NCBI RefSeq assembly: GCF_015352985.1
Contig: NZ_JACYXF010000004.1
Span: 293,865 to 357,864 of the forward strand
Length of the DNA stretch: 64,000 nt
DNA from: Noviherbaspirillum malthae
Lineage (GTDB): Bacteria; Pseudomonadota; Gammaproteobacteria; Burkholderiales; Burkholderiaceae_D
Reading direction: 5' to 3'
The notes under the pieces were generated by a model. It worked only from the letters and a program-made list of their open reading frames with translations. It ran no database searches and was not told the DNA's origin. The stretch's first letter is position 1. The number at the start of each line of letters is the position of its first letter. Shown here in pieces: positions 34,314 through 42,521 of this stretch. The position numbers and the translations under genes are program-made.

Positions 34314-34342
34314 GTATACTTATCGCACGCCTCATGTATACA
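34314..34342. promoter_or_regulatory. Paired GTATAC motifs, candidate GntR operator
   Basis: GTATAC at 34314-34319 and TGTATACA at 34335-34342 are spaced 22 bases apart, about two helical turns. They lie in the 244-bp gap between the divergent Bug-mdc operon and the GntR/FCD regulator. FCD-type GntR regulators often bind palindromes centred on GTATAC-like cores. The assignment rests on position and symmetry only. Confidence 0.5.
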
Positions 34343-34474
34343 AGAATTTGAAAATAAAATACAAGGCGGTTGATCAACATCAAACTGCCCGGAGGCAAGC
34401 GATGGAACTGTTATCCCTGAGGCAGCCCAAACAGACAGGTTTGCCGCCGAAACACACACCACAGCAAAGAACAC

Positions 34475-35137
34475 ATGACAAGCCGCTCCCATTCCCTGCG
34501 CGACGCGATCGAAGACAAGATCGCAGTCGGCGAGCTGCGTCCGGGCCAGCATCTGGACGAAACCGAACTCGCCACCCGCTTCGGCGTCTCGCGCACGCCC
34601 ATTCGCGAAGCGCTGATCCAGCTTGGATCGATGGGCCTGGTGGTGATCCGCCCCCGGCGCGGCGCCGTGGTGGCCGAAATCGCGCCCCAGCAGCTGGTGG
34701 AAATGTTCGAAGTGATGGCCGAACTGGAAGCCATGTGCGGCCGCCTGGCCGCGCGCCGCATGTTCACCGAGGAACATGCGCAGCTTCAGAAGGCGCATGA
34801 AGCCTGCCGGGATGCGCACGAAGCCGGCGACTCCGACGAATACTATTACCGCAACGAAGCCTTCCACGAGCAGATCTACGCCGGCAGCCACAATGCCTTT
34901 CTTGCCGAACAGGCGCGCAACCTGCACCGCCGCCTGCGGCCCTACCGCAGGCTGCAGCTGCGCGTGCGCGACCGGGTCGCCACTTCCTTTTCCGAGCACC
35001 AGGAAATCGTCGATGCCATCGTCGCCGGCGACGGCGAACGCACCGCCGCGCTGCTGCGTGATCACATCATGATCCAGGGGCAGCGCTTCGCCGACCTGAT
35101 TGCTTCGCTGGCCCACCTGTCGAACAAGGCGGCGTGA
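34475..35137 (+). CDS. GntR-family (FCD) transcriptional regulator
   Basis: This 220-residue protein has a winged helix-turn-helix at residues 5-70 (LRDAIEDKIAVGELRPGQHL, TELATRFGVSRTPIREALIQL). An FCD effector domain follows, with the usual metal/ligand residues in RNEAFHEQIYAGS near 125 and SEHQEIVDAIVAGD near 172. It is divergent from the Bug-mdc operon and probably controls malonate utilisation. An MdcR-type LysR is more common for such operons, so this is a variant arrangement. Confidence 0.88.
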   Translation: MTSRSHSLRDAIEDKIAVGELRPGQHLDETELATRFGVSRTPIREALIQLGSMGLVVIRPRRGAVVAEIAPQQLVEMFEVMAELEAMCGRLAARRMFTEEHAQLQKAHEACRDAHEAGDSDEYYYRNEAFHEQIYAGSHNAFLAEQARNLHRRLRPYRRLQLRVRDRVATSFSEHQEIVDAIVAGDGERTAALLRDHIMIQGQRFADLIASLAHLSNKAA

Positions 35138-35175
35138 TGCGGGCGCCGGGCAGTCGCCGCTAAGCGAAGCGCCCC

Positions 35176-36138
35176 ATGGCACTCAACTGGATAGACCTGC
35201 TGCTGGGCGCCTTCATTCTTCTGAGCATGGCCGTGGCGTGGCGCCGCGGCTTCGTGCTGGAGGCGGTGGACCTCGCCGCCTGGGTCGCCGGGCTGCTGCT
35301 GGCCCTGCATTTCTACGCGCCGGCCGCGCAATGGCTGGCTCGCATGACAGGCTGGCCCCCGGCGTGGAGCCGTCCGGGCGCGTTCCTCGCAATCTTCTTT
35401 GCCGGCCTGCTGGCGGTGCGCCTGCTCGCCGCGCTGCTTCTCGCGCGGCTGCCCCGGCAGGTCCACCTGCATCCCGCCAACCGGGCGCTGGGCGTGCTGC
35501 CCGGGCTGGCCAACGGCCTGATCCATGCGACGGTTGCCGCCGCCCTGCTGATGGCCCTGCCCCTGCCGGAAGGCATGCAGCGCGAAGCCCGCGACAGCGA
35601 GCTTGCCAACCGTTTCGCCGGCTATGCCGACGCGGTGGAAGCCAGGCTGCTTCCGGTCTTCGACGACGCGCTCGGCGAGACGCTGAACATGCTGACCGTT
35701 CGGCCGCAGTCGTCCGAGATGGTGAAGCTGCCGTTCACGGTCAAGGAGTCCAGGCCGCTGCCGTCGCTGGAAGCGCAGATGCTCGAAATGGTGAACAAGG
35801 AAAGGCGCGCCGCCGGATTGAAGCCGCTGACGATGAATGCCGACCTCACCGAAGTCGCACGGGCGCATTCATCGGACATGCTGGCGCGCGGCTACTTCTC
35901 GCATCACTCCCCCGAAGGAAAAGACGCCTTCGACCGCATGCGGGCAGCGAAGATAAGCTTCCGCCTTGCGGGTGAAAACCTGGCGCTCGCACCCACCCTG
36001 AAACTCGCGCATACGGGCCTGATGAATTCACCGGGGCACCGCGCCAACATCCTGCGGCCGCAATTTGCGAAAGTCGGCATCGGCATCATGGACGGGGGCC
36101 GGCGCGGCATCATGGTGACGCAGCAGTTCAGCAATTGA
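35176..36138 (+). CDS. CvpA-like membrane protein fused to a CAP/SCP domain
   Basis: The protein has 320 residues. Residues 1-135 hold four hydrophobic segments in a CvpA-type pattern (MALNWIDLLLGAFILLSMAV, WRRGFVLEAVDLAAWVAGLL, and a third and fourth up to LLMALPLP). After a linker of ~60 residues comes a CAP/SCP domain (about 195-320): LEMVNKERRAAGLKPL, VARAHSSDMLARGYFSHHSP, GENLALAP, and SPGHRANIL with HxDM-like His residues. CAP domains are usually extracytoplasmic. The substrate or partner is unknown. It lies 38 bases after the gntR gene but has no evident functional link to it. Confidence 0.82.
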   Translation: MALNWIDLLLGAFILLSMAVAWRRGFVLEAVDLAAWVAGLLLALHFYAPAAQWLARMTGWPPAWSRPGAFLAIFFAGLLAVRLLAALLLARLPRQVHLHPANRALGVLPGLANGLIHATVAAALLMALPLPEGMQREARDSELANRFAGYADAVEARLLPVFDDALGETLNMLTVRPQSSEMVKLPFTVKESRPLPSLEAQMLEMVNKERRAAGLKPLTMNADLTEVARAHSSDMLARGYFSHHSPEGKDAFDRMRAAKISFRLAGENLALAPTLKLAHTGLMNSPGHRANILRPQFAKVGIGIMDGGRRGIMVTQQFSN

Positions 36139-36321
36139 GCGCCTCGGGTCCGCCTTTGCTTGGCGTTTGAGCCGATTCAGTCATTCCGCTTGTGCCTGTC
36201 CAATTTCCTGCTCCCGTTATTGCCCCTCAGCTTTCCAAGCAAACTGCAGTCGCGGTGATGCCGAAGGGCACCTCCAACTTCGCTGAAAAATTCGCGTTGA
36301 CAGCCTATAAATTGCAGGTGT

Positions 36322-36347
36322 ATCGTTTTAGTAAATCGTTTTAGTAA
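36322..36347 (+). promoter_or_regulatory. Tandem 13-bp repeat with LacI-type operator
   Basis: ATCGTTTTAGTAA occurs twice in a row (36322-36334 and 36335-36347). Across the junction lies TAAATCGTTTTA (36332-36343), a TAAA-N-CG-N-TTTA half-symmetric site of the LacI/GalR type with a central CG. It lies about 80 bases before the dctP start. The LacI-family regulator encoded in the same operon is the likely binder. Confidence 0.6.
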
Positions 36348-36425
36348 CGGTTTTCCATTGCTGGAGGCAGCATGCCCCGGCTTTGCCCATAACAAATTCC
36401 AACCTTGGATTGGTCAGGAGACATC

Positions 36426-37457
36426 ATGCAATCCCTTTCCCGCCGTCGCTTTCTGCAGTCCGCTTCAACCGCCTCGCTCGCCCTGGCTTCGGGCATCGCC
36501 ACACCGCTCCTGCGCGCGCAGACTCCGGTCACGCTGCGCTTTTCCTCCTCGATGGTGGCCGATGACAATGCCGCCCATTTCATCTGGCATCAGCGCATGG
36601 AGGCCAACCTGAAGGCGGCGGTCGGCGACCGCATCAAGCTGGCCTATTTCCCCAACAACCAGCTCGGCAAGGAAGCCGACGTGGTGCAGCAGGTGAAGGT
36701 GGGTTCGATCGACATGATGGTCACCGGCTCCTCCATCTGGGCGACCCTGGTGCCGGAATTCGGCATGCTGGACCTGGGCTACATGTTCGACAGCTACAAG
36801 CATGTGGCCAAGGCGCTGGACGGCGGCGTCGGCACCCAGCTCAACAAGATGCTGCAAAGCCGCACCGGCTGTTCCGTCATTGCCTGGGCTTCGCATTTCG
36901 GTCCGCGCAGCGTCTATACCAAGGCGCCGGTGGCTTCGCTGAACGACGTGAAGAACGTCAAGCTGCGCGTGCTGCCGACCCAGGCCTTCATCGAAACCTT
37001 CAAGGCCATGGGCGCCATCCCGACGCCGATCCCGTTCGGCGAGCTCTACATGGCCGCGCAGACCGGCGTGGTCGACGGTTTCGAACACGATGCCGCGACC
37101 GTACTGGCCTCCAAGCTCAACGAAGTCGTCAAGCATTCCTGGACCACCGAGCACCTGTTCAGTCCAATGGTAGTGGTGGCCGGCAAGCGCTGCCTCGACA
37201 AGATTCCCGCCGATCTGCGCCCCGCTTTCCTGAAGGCGGCGCAGGACGCGACCGTACAGCAGCGCGAACTGGCCGCCGCAAAAGGCGAACAGGCGATTGC
37301 CGAGCTGAAGCGGCTCGGCATGGCATTCCACCCGATGGCGCCGGCGGAACGGGAATCGGTGCGCAAGGAAATGGAAGCCAAGCTGTGGCCCGCCTTCGCC
37401 AAGCAGTATCCGGCCACCGCGCCCATGTTCAAGTCCATCGCGGAGGCACGCGCATGA
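36426..37457 (+). CDS. dctP: TRAP transporter periplasmic binding protein (DctP family)
   Basis: The protein has 343 residues from the ATG at 36426 (CAGGAGACATC upstream). The leader has SRRRFLQSAS, a twin-arginine motif, and ends near LRAQ-TP, so export is probably by Tat. The mature part has the TRAP pattern: FFPNNQLG-like YFPNNQLGKEADVVQQVKVG near 78, the Arg of KLRVLPTQAF near 177, and PIPFGELYMAAQTGVVDGFE near 199. The ligand is probably a sugar acid or hydroxyacid, as the operon encodes a hydroxyacid dehydrogenase and an amidohydrolase. Confidence 0.9.
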   Translation: MQSLSRRRFLQSASTASLALASGIATPLLRAQTPVTLRFSSSMVADDNAAHFIWHQRMEANLKAAVGDRIKLAYFPNNQLGKEADVVQQVKVGSIDMMVTGSSIWATLVPEFGMLDLGYMFDSYKHVAKALDGGVGTQLNKMLQSRTGCSVIAWASHFGPRSVYTKAPVASLNDVKNVKLRVLPTQAFIETFKAMGAIPTPIPFGELYMAAQTGVVDGFEHDAATVLASKLNEVVKHSWTTEHLFSPMVVVAGKRCLDKIPADLRPAFLKAAQDATVQQRELAAAKGEQAIAELKRLGMAFHPMAPAERESVRKEMEAKLWPAFAKQYPATAPMFKSIAEARA

Positions 37458-37552
37458 ACACCTATCTCATGATGAGCCCGGCCGGCTTGCCGGGCAGCGC
37501 CTTTCCGGATCTGCCTGAAGGAGAGCGCGGCGCCGCCGCGCTGCCGGCATGA
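37454..37552 (+). CDS. 32-codon linking ORF between dctP and dctQM
   Basis: The ATG overlaps the dctP stop (ATGA at 37454-37457) and the TGA stop overlaps the ATG of the dctQM fusion (ATGA at 37549-37552). The product would start MNTYLMMSPAGLPG and is Pro/Ala/Gly-rich with no known domain. The double overlap suggests that it exists to pass ribosomes from dctP to dctQM. It may be a relic of a separate gene. It could equally be chance in high-GC DNA. Confidence 0.4.
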   Translation: MNTYLMMSPAGLPGSAFPDLPEGERGAAALPA

Positions 37553-39438
37553 ACGCGCCGGCCCTGCATGGCGATGCCGCGCCCGCGCTCGGCTTTCGCA
37601 TCGATCATTCCGGCGGGCGCTGGCTGGCGCGCCTGATGCGCGGGACGGAATATTTTTCCGGCGCCGTCCTGGCTGTCGATGTCGCCATCGTGTTCGCGTC
37701 GGTCGTCTACCGCTACTTTCTGCATGACCCCTGGCACTGGGCCGAGGAAATCGCCCGTGCGCTGATGGTGATCCAGGTGTTTTTCGGCGCGGCCACCGTG
37801 CTGGCGCGAAGCCAGCATGTGGGCATCGACGTGTTCCGCGGCATGCTGCCGTCGTCATGGCGGCCTGCGCTCATGCAGCTGTGCAGCTGGATCATCGTTG
37901 CGGTGTCGGGAACGCTGTTCGTCTCTTCCTGCCAGCTGCTGTTCGACGCCCAGGGCCAGACCACGCCGATCGGGCTGCCGCAATGGATCTACATTTATCC
38001 GGTCGTCATCGGCAGCGCCTTCATGACGCTGTTCGGCATCGCCAATGCGGTCAACGGTCCGGCACGCACGGTCTGGGGAACGTTTGCGGCAGGCGCGGCG
38101 CTGTGCGGCGCGGTCTGGTGCTGGAACACGCTGATGCCGGAACACCCGGTCCAGCCGTGGTTCCTGCTGACCGCCGGTTTCCTGGTCGGCCTCCTCATCG
38201 GCTTGCCGATCGCCTTCGTGCTGGCGCTGTCGTCGCTGCTGTACTTCCTCACCGATCCGACACTCCCGCTGCTGATCTATTCGCAGCAGGTGCTGGCCGG
38301 CATGGACCATTTCGTGCTGCTGGCGATTCCCTTCTTTGTTCTTGCCGGCCTGCTGATGGAATCCAACGGCATGTCGTCGCGCCTGATCGAACTGCTGCTG
38401 CGCATCTTCGGCCGCGTCCGCGGCGGCCTGAATCTGATCATGATCGTCGCCACCGCATTCTTCTCCGGCGTGTCGGGTTCGAAGCTGGCCGACATCGCGG
38501 CGGTGGGCGGCATCATCATGCCGGCGGTGCGCAAGACCCGCCAGGACCCGAACGAAGCCGCCGGCCTTCTCGCCTGCACCGCCGTGATGGCCGAGACGAT
38601 CCCGCCCTGCATCAACATGATCATCATGGGATTCGTCGCCAACGTATCGATCGCCGGGCTGTTCATGGCGGGCCTGATACCGGCCGCGGTGCTGGCGCTG
38701 TCGCTGGCCGCGGTGGCCGTGTATGTCGGCAAGAAAATCAATCCCGACGAGGCCTTCGATATCCGCACGCCGCTGCTGCCCCTGATCGGCGGCGCGCTGG
38801 TCGCATTGGTCATGGTGACCATGATCGGCAAGGGCGTCACCTCCGGCGTGGCCACCTCGACGGAAATCTCCGCATTCGCGGTGATCTACGCGCTGGTGGT
38901 CGGCGGCTTTGCCTTCAGGGAACTGACGCTGCAATCGGTGGTGCAGCTCTTCGTCAAGTCGGCATCGATGGCCGGCGGCATCCTGTTCATCGTGGCCGCC
39001 GCTTCCAGCCTGTCGTTCGCGCTGACGCTGCTGCAGATCCCGGTCTATGTGTCCGATGCCATGGTGGCCTTCGGCCGCGAATACGGCAGCATCTTCTTCG
39101 TGCTGGCCTCGGTATTGATCATGATCGTGTTCGGTGCCGTCCTCGAAGGCGCGCCCGCGCTGATCATTTTCGGTCCGCTTCTGACGCCGATCGCGCAGCA
39201 GCTGGGCGTGCATCCGCTACACTTCGGAACAGTGATGGTGATTGCGATGGGCCTGGGCCTGTTCGCACCGCCGATCGGCCTGGGTCTGTTTGCAACCTGC
39301 TCGATCACCGGCACCGAGGTCAAGCATGTAGCGCGCCCCATGATGAAATACCTGGCGGTTCTGTTTCTCGTGCTCATCCTGCTGGTTCTGGTGCCGCAGT
39401 TTTCGATGTGGTTGCCGACGCATCTCGGCCTGTCTTGA
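37549..39438 (+). CDS. dctQM: TRAP transporter fused small and large membrane subunits (DctQM)
   Basis: The protein has 629 residues. Residues ~30-185 form the four-helix DctQ part (VVYRYFLHDPWHWAEEIARA carries the RY-WxEE signature), and ~200-629 the DctM part (LLIGLPIAFVLALSSLLYF; FFVLAGLLMESNGMSSRLI; SGVSGSKLADIAAVGGIIMP; ETIPPCINMII). About 16 membrane segments are expected. The fusion is a known variant of TRAP systems. It acts with DctP as a Na+-coupled uptake system in the inner membrane. Confidence 0.92.
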   Translation: MNAPALHGDAAPALGFRIDHSGGRWLARLMRGTEYFSGAVLAVDVAIVFASVVYRYFLHDPWHWAEEIARALMVIQVFFGAATVLARSQHVGIDVFRGMLPSSWRPALMQLCSWIIVAVSGTLFVSSCQLLFDAQGQTTPIGLPQWIYIYPVVIGSAFMTLFGIANAVNGPARTVWGTFAAGAALCGAVWCWNTLMPEHPVQPWFLLTAGFLVGLLIGLPIAFVLALSSLLYFLTDPTLPLLIYSQQVLAGMDHFVLLAIPFFVLAGLLMESNGMSSRLIELLLRIFGRVRGGLNLIMIVATAFFSGVSGSKLADIAAVGGIIMPAVRKTRQDPNEAAGLLACTAVMAETIPPCINMIIMGFVANVSIAGLFMAGLIPAAVLALSLAAVAVYVGKKINPDEAFDIRTPLLPLIGGALVALVMVTMIGKGVTSGVATSTEISAFAVIYALVVGGFAFRELTLQSVVQLFVKSASMAGGILFIVAAASSLSFALTLLQIPVYVSDAMVAFGREYGSIFFVLASVLIMIVFGAVLEGAPALIIFGPLLTPIAQQLGVHPLHFGTVMVIAMGLGLFAPPIGLGLFATCSITGTEVKHVARPMMKYLAVLFLVLILLVLVPQFSMWLPTHLGLS

Positions 39439-39453
39439 CAAAGGAGAATGCAG

Positions 39454-40500
39454 TTGAGCAGCACCATTCAGGATGTGGCCAATCACGCCGGCGTTTCCGT
39501 CAGCACCGTATCGAACGTGCTGAACGGCCGGTCGGACCGTATGGGAAAAAGCACGCTGGCCAAGGTGGAGGCGGCGATTGCCGCCCTCAATTTCCGCCCG
39601 AACCGGGTTGCGCGCCAGCTCAAGACCGGCACCACGGCCATGCTCGGCCTGCTGGTGCCGTCGATTGCCAACCCCATGTACGGCTTCATCGCGCGGGAAA
39701 TCGAATCGATCGCGCAGGAGCGCTACGGCTATCGCGTCATGCTCGGCAACACCTACCGCGACAAGGAAAAGGAGGCCAGCTTCATCGACGATCTGCTGGC
39801 TTACGGCGTGCGGGCCGTCATCGTGATTTCCTCGCTGGCCGACGAGAAGCATATCGAGGCGGCAATGCGGCATGGCATGGTGGTGGTGAGCTACGACCGC
39901 CGCGCGACGCCCGGCGCGACATCGCTGATCGATCATGTCTCGGTCGACAACTTCCGCTCCGGTTATCTGGCCACCCGGCATCTGATCGAGTGCGGGCATG
40001 AACGGCTCGGCTTCGTGACGGCTTCCGGCAAGACCCTGAGCCGAAGCGAGAAGCTGGAAGGTTTCTGGTCGGCCGTCGACGAAGCCGGACTGCGCAGGCA
40101 TGCGCAGGTCATCGAAATCAAGACCGGCAGCGTGTTCGGCGATTCCGACATGGCCGATGCGGGACGCCAGCATGCCGCGCACATGGCGCACGCCAGGGAT
40201 GCCGCCGCGCCGAGCGGCCTGATCGCCATCAACGACATGCTGGCGCTCGGCTTGATGGCCGGCTTTCACGATGCCGGGCTCAAGGTGCCCGACGACATGT
40301 CGGTCATCGGCATGGACGACATGTTCCTGTCGTCGCTGGCGAACCCTGGCCTGAGCACGGTGCGCCTGCCGGTGAAGGACATGGCGGCCACCATGGTCGA
40401 ACGCATCATTGCCCGGCTCGGCGATCCCGCGGTGACGCCGTCCGAGTTCCTGTTTCAGCCCGAATTCGTGGCACGGCAATCCGTACGGGACTTCCGTTGA
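39454..40500 (+). CDS. LacI-family transcriptional regulator
   Basis: The protein has 348 residues from a TTG start at 39454. AGGAG (39442-39446) is seven bases before this TTG but only one base before the ATG at 39448, so TTG is preferred. The N-terminal helix-turn-helix STIQDVANHAGVSVSTVSNV and the hinge LNFRPNRVARQLK are typical. The periplasmic-binding-like domain follows (GLLVPSIANPMYGFIAREIE; AINDMLALGLM; VIGMDDMFLSSLANPGLSTV). It lies inside the TRAP operon, and a matching operator at 36332-36343 precedes dctP, so it probably represses its own operon. Confidence 0.9.
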   Translation: MSSTIQDVANHAGVSVSTVSNVLNGRSDRMGKSTLAKVEAAIAALNFRPNRVARQLKTGTTAMLGLLVPSIANPMYGFIAREIESIAQERYGYRVMLGNTYRDKEKEASFIDDLLAYGVRAVIVISSLADEKHIEAAMRHGMVVVSYDRRATPGATSLIDHVSVDNFRSGYLATRHLIECGHERLGFVTASGKTLSRSEKLEGFWSAVDEAGLRRHAQVIEIKTGSVFGDSDMADAGRQHAAHMAHARDAAAPSGLIAINDMLALGLMAGFHDAGLKVPDDMSVIGMDDMFLSSLANPGLSTVRLPVKDMAATMVERIIARLGDPAVTPSEFLFQPEFVARQSVRDFR

Positions 40501-40570
40501 ACCGATCCCACGTCATGGAATGGCTCGGGATCGGATCTGGTATCAATTTACCTTGCAAAGAGAAAAACAC

Positions 40571-41581
40571 ATGCCCACGGTATTCCTTACGCATCCGCAG
40601 GATGCGTTGCACAACTATTACGGTCCGCGGGCGATCGAAGCGCTGCAGGCACTCGCCGAAGTGCGCTTCAACCCGCTGGACCGGGAACTGTCCCCGGCCG
40701 AACTGATCGAGGCGGCGAAGGACTGCGTATGCATCGTGTCCTACCGCGGCACGCCCGGCAGCGCGGAACTGTTTGCGCAGCTGCCGAAGCTGGTGTCGTT
40801 CTCCCGCTGCGCGATCGATATCCGCAACATCGATGTCAACGCCGCAAGCGCGCACGGCATCCTGGTGACGCAGGCCAGCGCAGGTTTCATTCCTTCGGTG
40901 TCGGAATGGATCATCGGCACGATGATCGATCTCGGGCGCCATGTCACCGCCTCCAGCGAAAGCTACCACCGGGGTGAAGTGCCTGCAGCTGCAATGGGAC
41001 GTGAACTGCGCCACTCCACCCTCGGCGTAATCGGTTACGGCCAGATCAGCCGCTACCTGTGCCGGCTGGCCACGGCCTTCGGCATGCGTGTGGTGGTCAG
41101 CGATCCTTTCGCCGCCGTCGACGATCCTGCCGTCACGCAGCTCGGCCAGGAGGCGCTGCTGGAGCAGTCCGATTTCGTGGTCTGCCTCGCCGTCGCCAAC
41201 GAGCAGACCGAGAACCTGATGAATGCCGAGGCCTTCGCCCGCATGCGGCCGGGCGCGTATTTCATCAATGCCTCGCGCGGCAATCTGGTCGACGAGGCGG
41301 CATTGCTGGCCGCGCTGGACTCGGGGCACATCGCCGGCTGCGCGATGGATGTCGGCCGGGCGCCGGACCAGATGCCCTCGCCCGAGCTGGCGAGGCATCC
41401 GCGCGCAATCGCCACCCCCCACACCGGCGGTCTTACCCCGCAGGCCATCGAGCACCAGGCCATGGATACGGTCAGGCAGGTCGAAGCGATCCTGCAGGGG
41501 CGCGTGCCGGAAGGCGCGGTCAATGCGGCGCATGCGAAACGCCTTCGACGCCTCGACTGCACCAATGCCGTGGCGAGCTGA
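40571..41581 (+). CDS. D-isomer 2-hydroxyacid dehydrogenase family protein
   Basis: The protein has 336 residues from the ATG at 40571. The family core is present: GVIGYGQISRYLCRLATAFG (GxGxxx, near residue 153), INASRGNLVDEAALLAAL near 233 with the catalytic Arg, and the GHIAGCAMDVGRAPDQ stretch near 254. The position that is usually DVFxxEP is here DVGRAPDQMPSPE, so the catalytic Glu is uncertain. ATPHTGGLTPQAIE near 280 has the His. It is in the TRAP/LacI operon and likely oxidises or reduces the imported hydroxyacid. Confidence 0.83.
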   Translation: MPTVFLTHPQDALHNYYGPRAIEALQALAEVRFNPLDRELSPAELIEAAKDCVCIVSYRGTPGSAELFAQLPKLVSFSRCAIDIRNIDVNAASAHGILVTQASAGFIPSVSEWIIGTMIDLGRHVTASSESYHRGEVPAAAMGRELRHSTLGVIGYGQISRYLCRLATAFGMRVVVSDPFAAVDDPAVTQLGQEALLEQSDFVVCLAVANEQTENLMNAEAFARMRPGAYFINASRGNLVDEAALLAALDSGHIAGCAMDVGRAPDQMPSPELARHPRAIATPHTGGLTPQAIEHQAMDTVRQVEAILQGRVPEGAVNAAHAKRLRRLDCTNAVAS

Positions 41582-41616
41582 GCTCATCCGTTCGAGAAAA
41601 TAAAACAGGAGAAGAC

Positions 41617-42444
41617 ATGGAATCCGCCAGACTGAAACCGCCGCCCGGCGCATGCGATTGCCACATGCACGTTTATGAAGACCGTTATCCTCTTGCACCG
41701 ACGGCCACCTTCAAGCCGCCGCATGCGCCGGTGGATGCCTACAGAAAGGTGCAGCAGGACTTGGGACTGGAACGCACGATCGTCGTCCAGCCCACCGGCT
41801 ACGGCTTCGACAACAGCTGCACGCTGGATGCGCTTGCCGCCCTCGGCGATACGGCGCGCGGCGTTGCCGTCATTGCGCCCGACCTGCCAGACGACGAAGT
41901 GGAAAAGCTGCATGCAAGGGGCATGCGCGGCGTGCGCTTCATGATGCTGGGCGGCGTTCTTCCCTGGGAAGCGCTGGAACCGATGGCGTCGCGCCTGCAA
42001 GCCTTCGACTGGCACGTCAACCTGCAGCTGGACGGACGGGAGTTGCCCGATCACGCCGCGCTGCTGCAGCGCGTGCCGGGCAAGCTGGTCATCGACCACA
42101 CCGGAAAATTCCTCGAGCCGGTGACGCCGGATGATCCCGCCTTCAAGGCGCTATGCCGCCTGCTCGACGGCGGCAAATGCTGGGTCAAGCTTTCCGCACC
42201 GTATGAGACTTCGCGCGACGGCGCGCCGCATTACGGCGACGTCGGCCTGCTTGCACGCACCCTGGCCGCCGCTTATCCGGAGCGCTGCCTGTGGGCGAGC
42301 AACTGGCCGCATCCCAACCGCGATCCGCTGCCGTCGGATGCGGGCCTGCTGGATCTGCTCCTTGACTGGGCGCCCGACGAACGTGCGCGCCATCGCATTC
42401 TGGTCGAGAACCCCGAGGAAGTGTACGGCTTCCCGCGCTCCTGA
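41617..42444 (+). CDS. Amidohydrolase-family metal-dependent hydrolase
   Basis: This 275-residue TIM-barrel protein (amidohydrolase 2) has the first strand motif GACDCHMHVYED (HxH near residues 15-17), LERTIVVQPTGYGFDNS near 46, LVIDHTGKF near 151 (conserved His), WVKLSAPYETSR near 190, and WASNWPHPNRD near 228 with the Asp/Asn position. It resembles 2-pyrone-4,6-dicarboxylate hydrolase and sugar-acid lactonases of the same family. With TRAP uptake and a hydroxyacid dehydrogenase, a sugar-lactone hydrolysis step is plausible but not proved. A good ribosome-binding site (ACAGGAG) precedes it. Confidence 0.83.
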   Translation: MESARLKPPPGACDCHMHVYEDRYPLAPTATFKPPHAPVDAYRKVQQDLGLERTIVVQPTGYGFDNSCTLDALAALGDTARGVAVIAPDLPDDEVEKLHARGMRGVRFMMLGGVLPWEALEPMASRLQAFDWHVNLQLDGRELPDHAALLQRVPGKLVIDHTGKFLEPVTPDDPAFKALCRLLDGGKCWVKLSAPYETSRDGAPHYGDVGLLARTLAAAYPERCLWASNWPHPNRDPLPSDAGLLDLLLDWAPDERARHRILVENPEEVYGFPRS

Positions 42445-42521
42445 ATTCCTCCTGATGCTGCTGCGGGCAGCAGCCGCGGAACAACGTTGAATGCGGCAGC
42501 AGGTTCGGGGAGAGAAAAACT

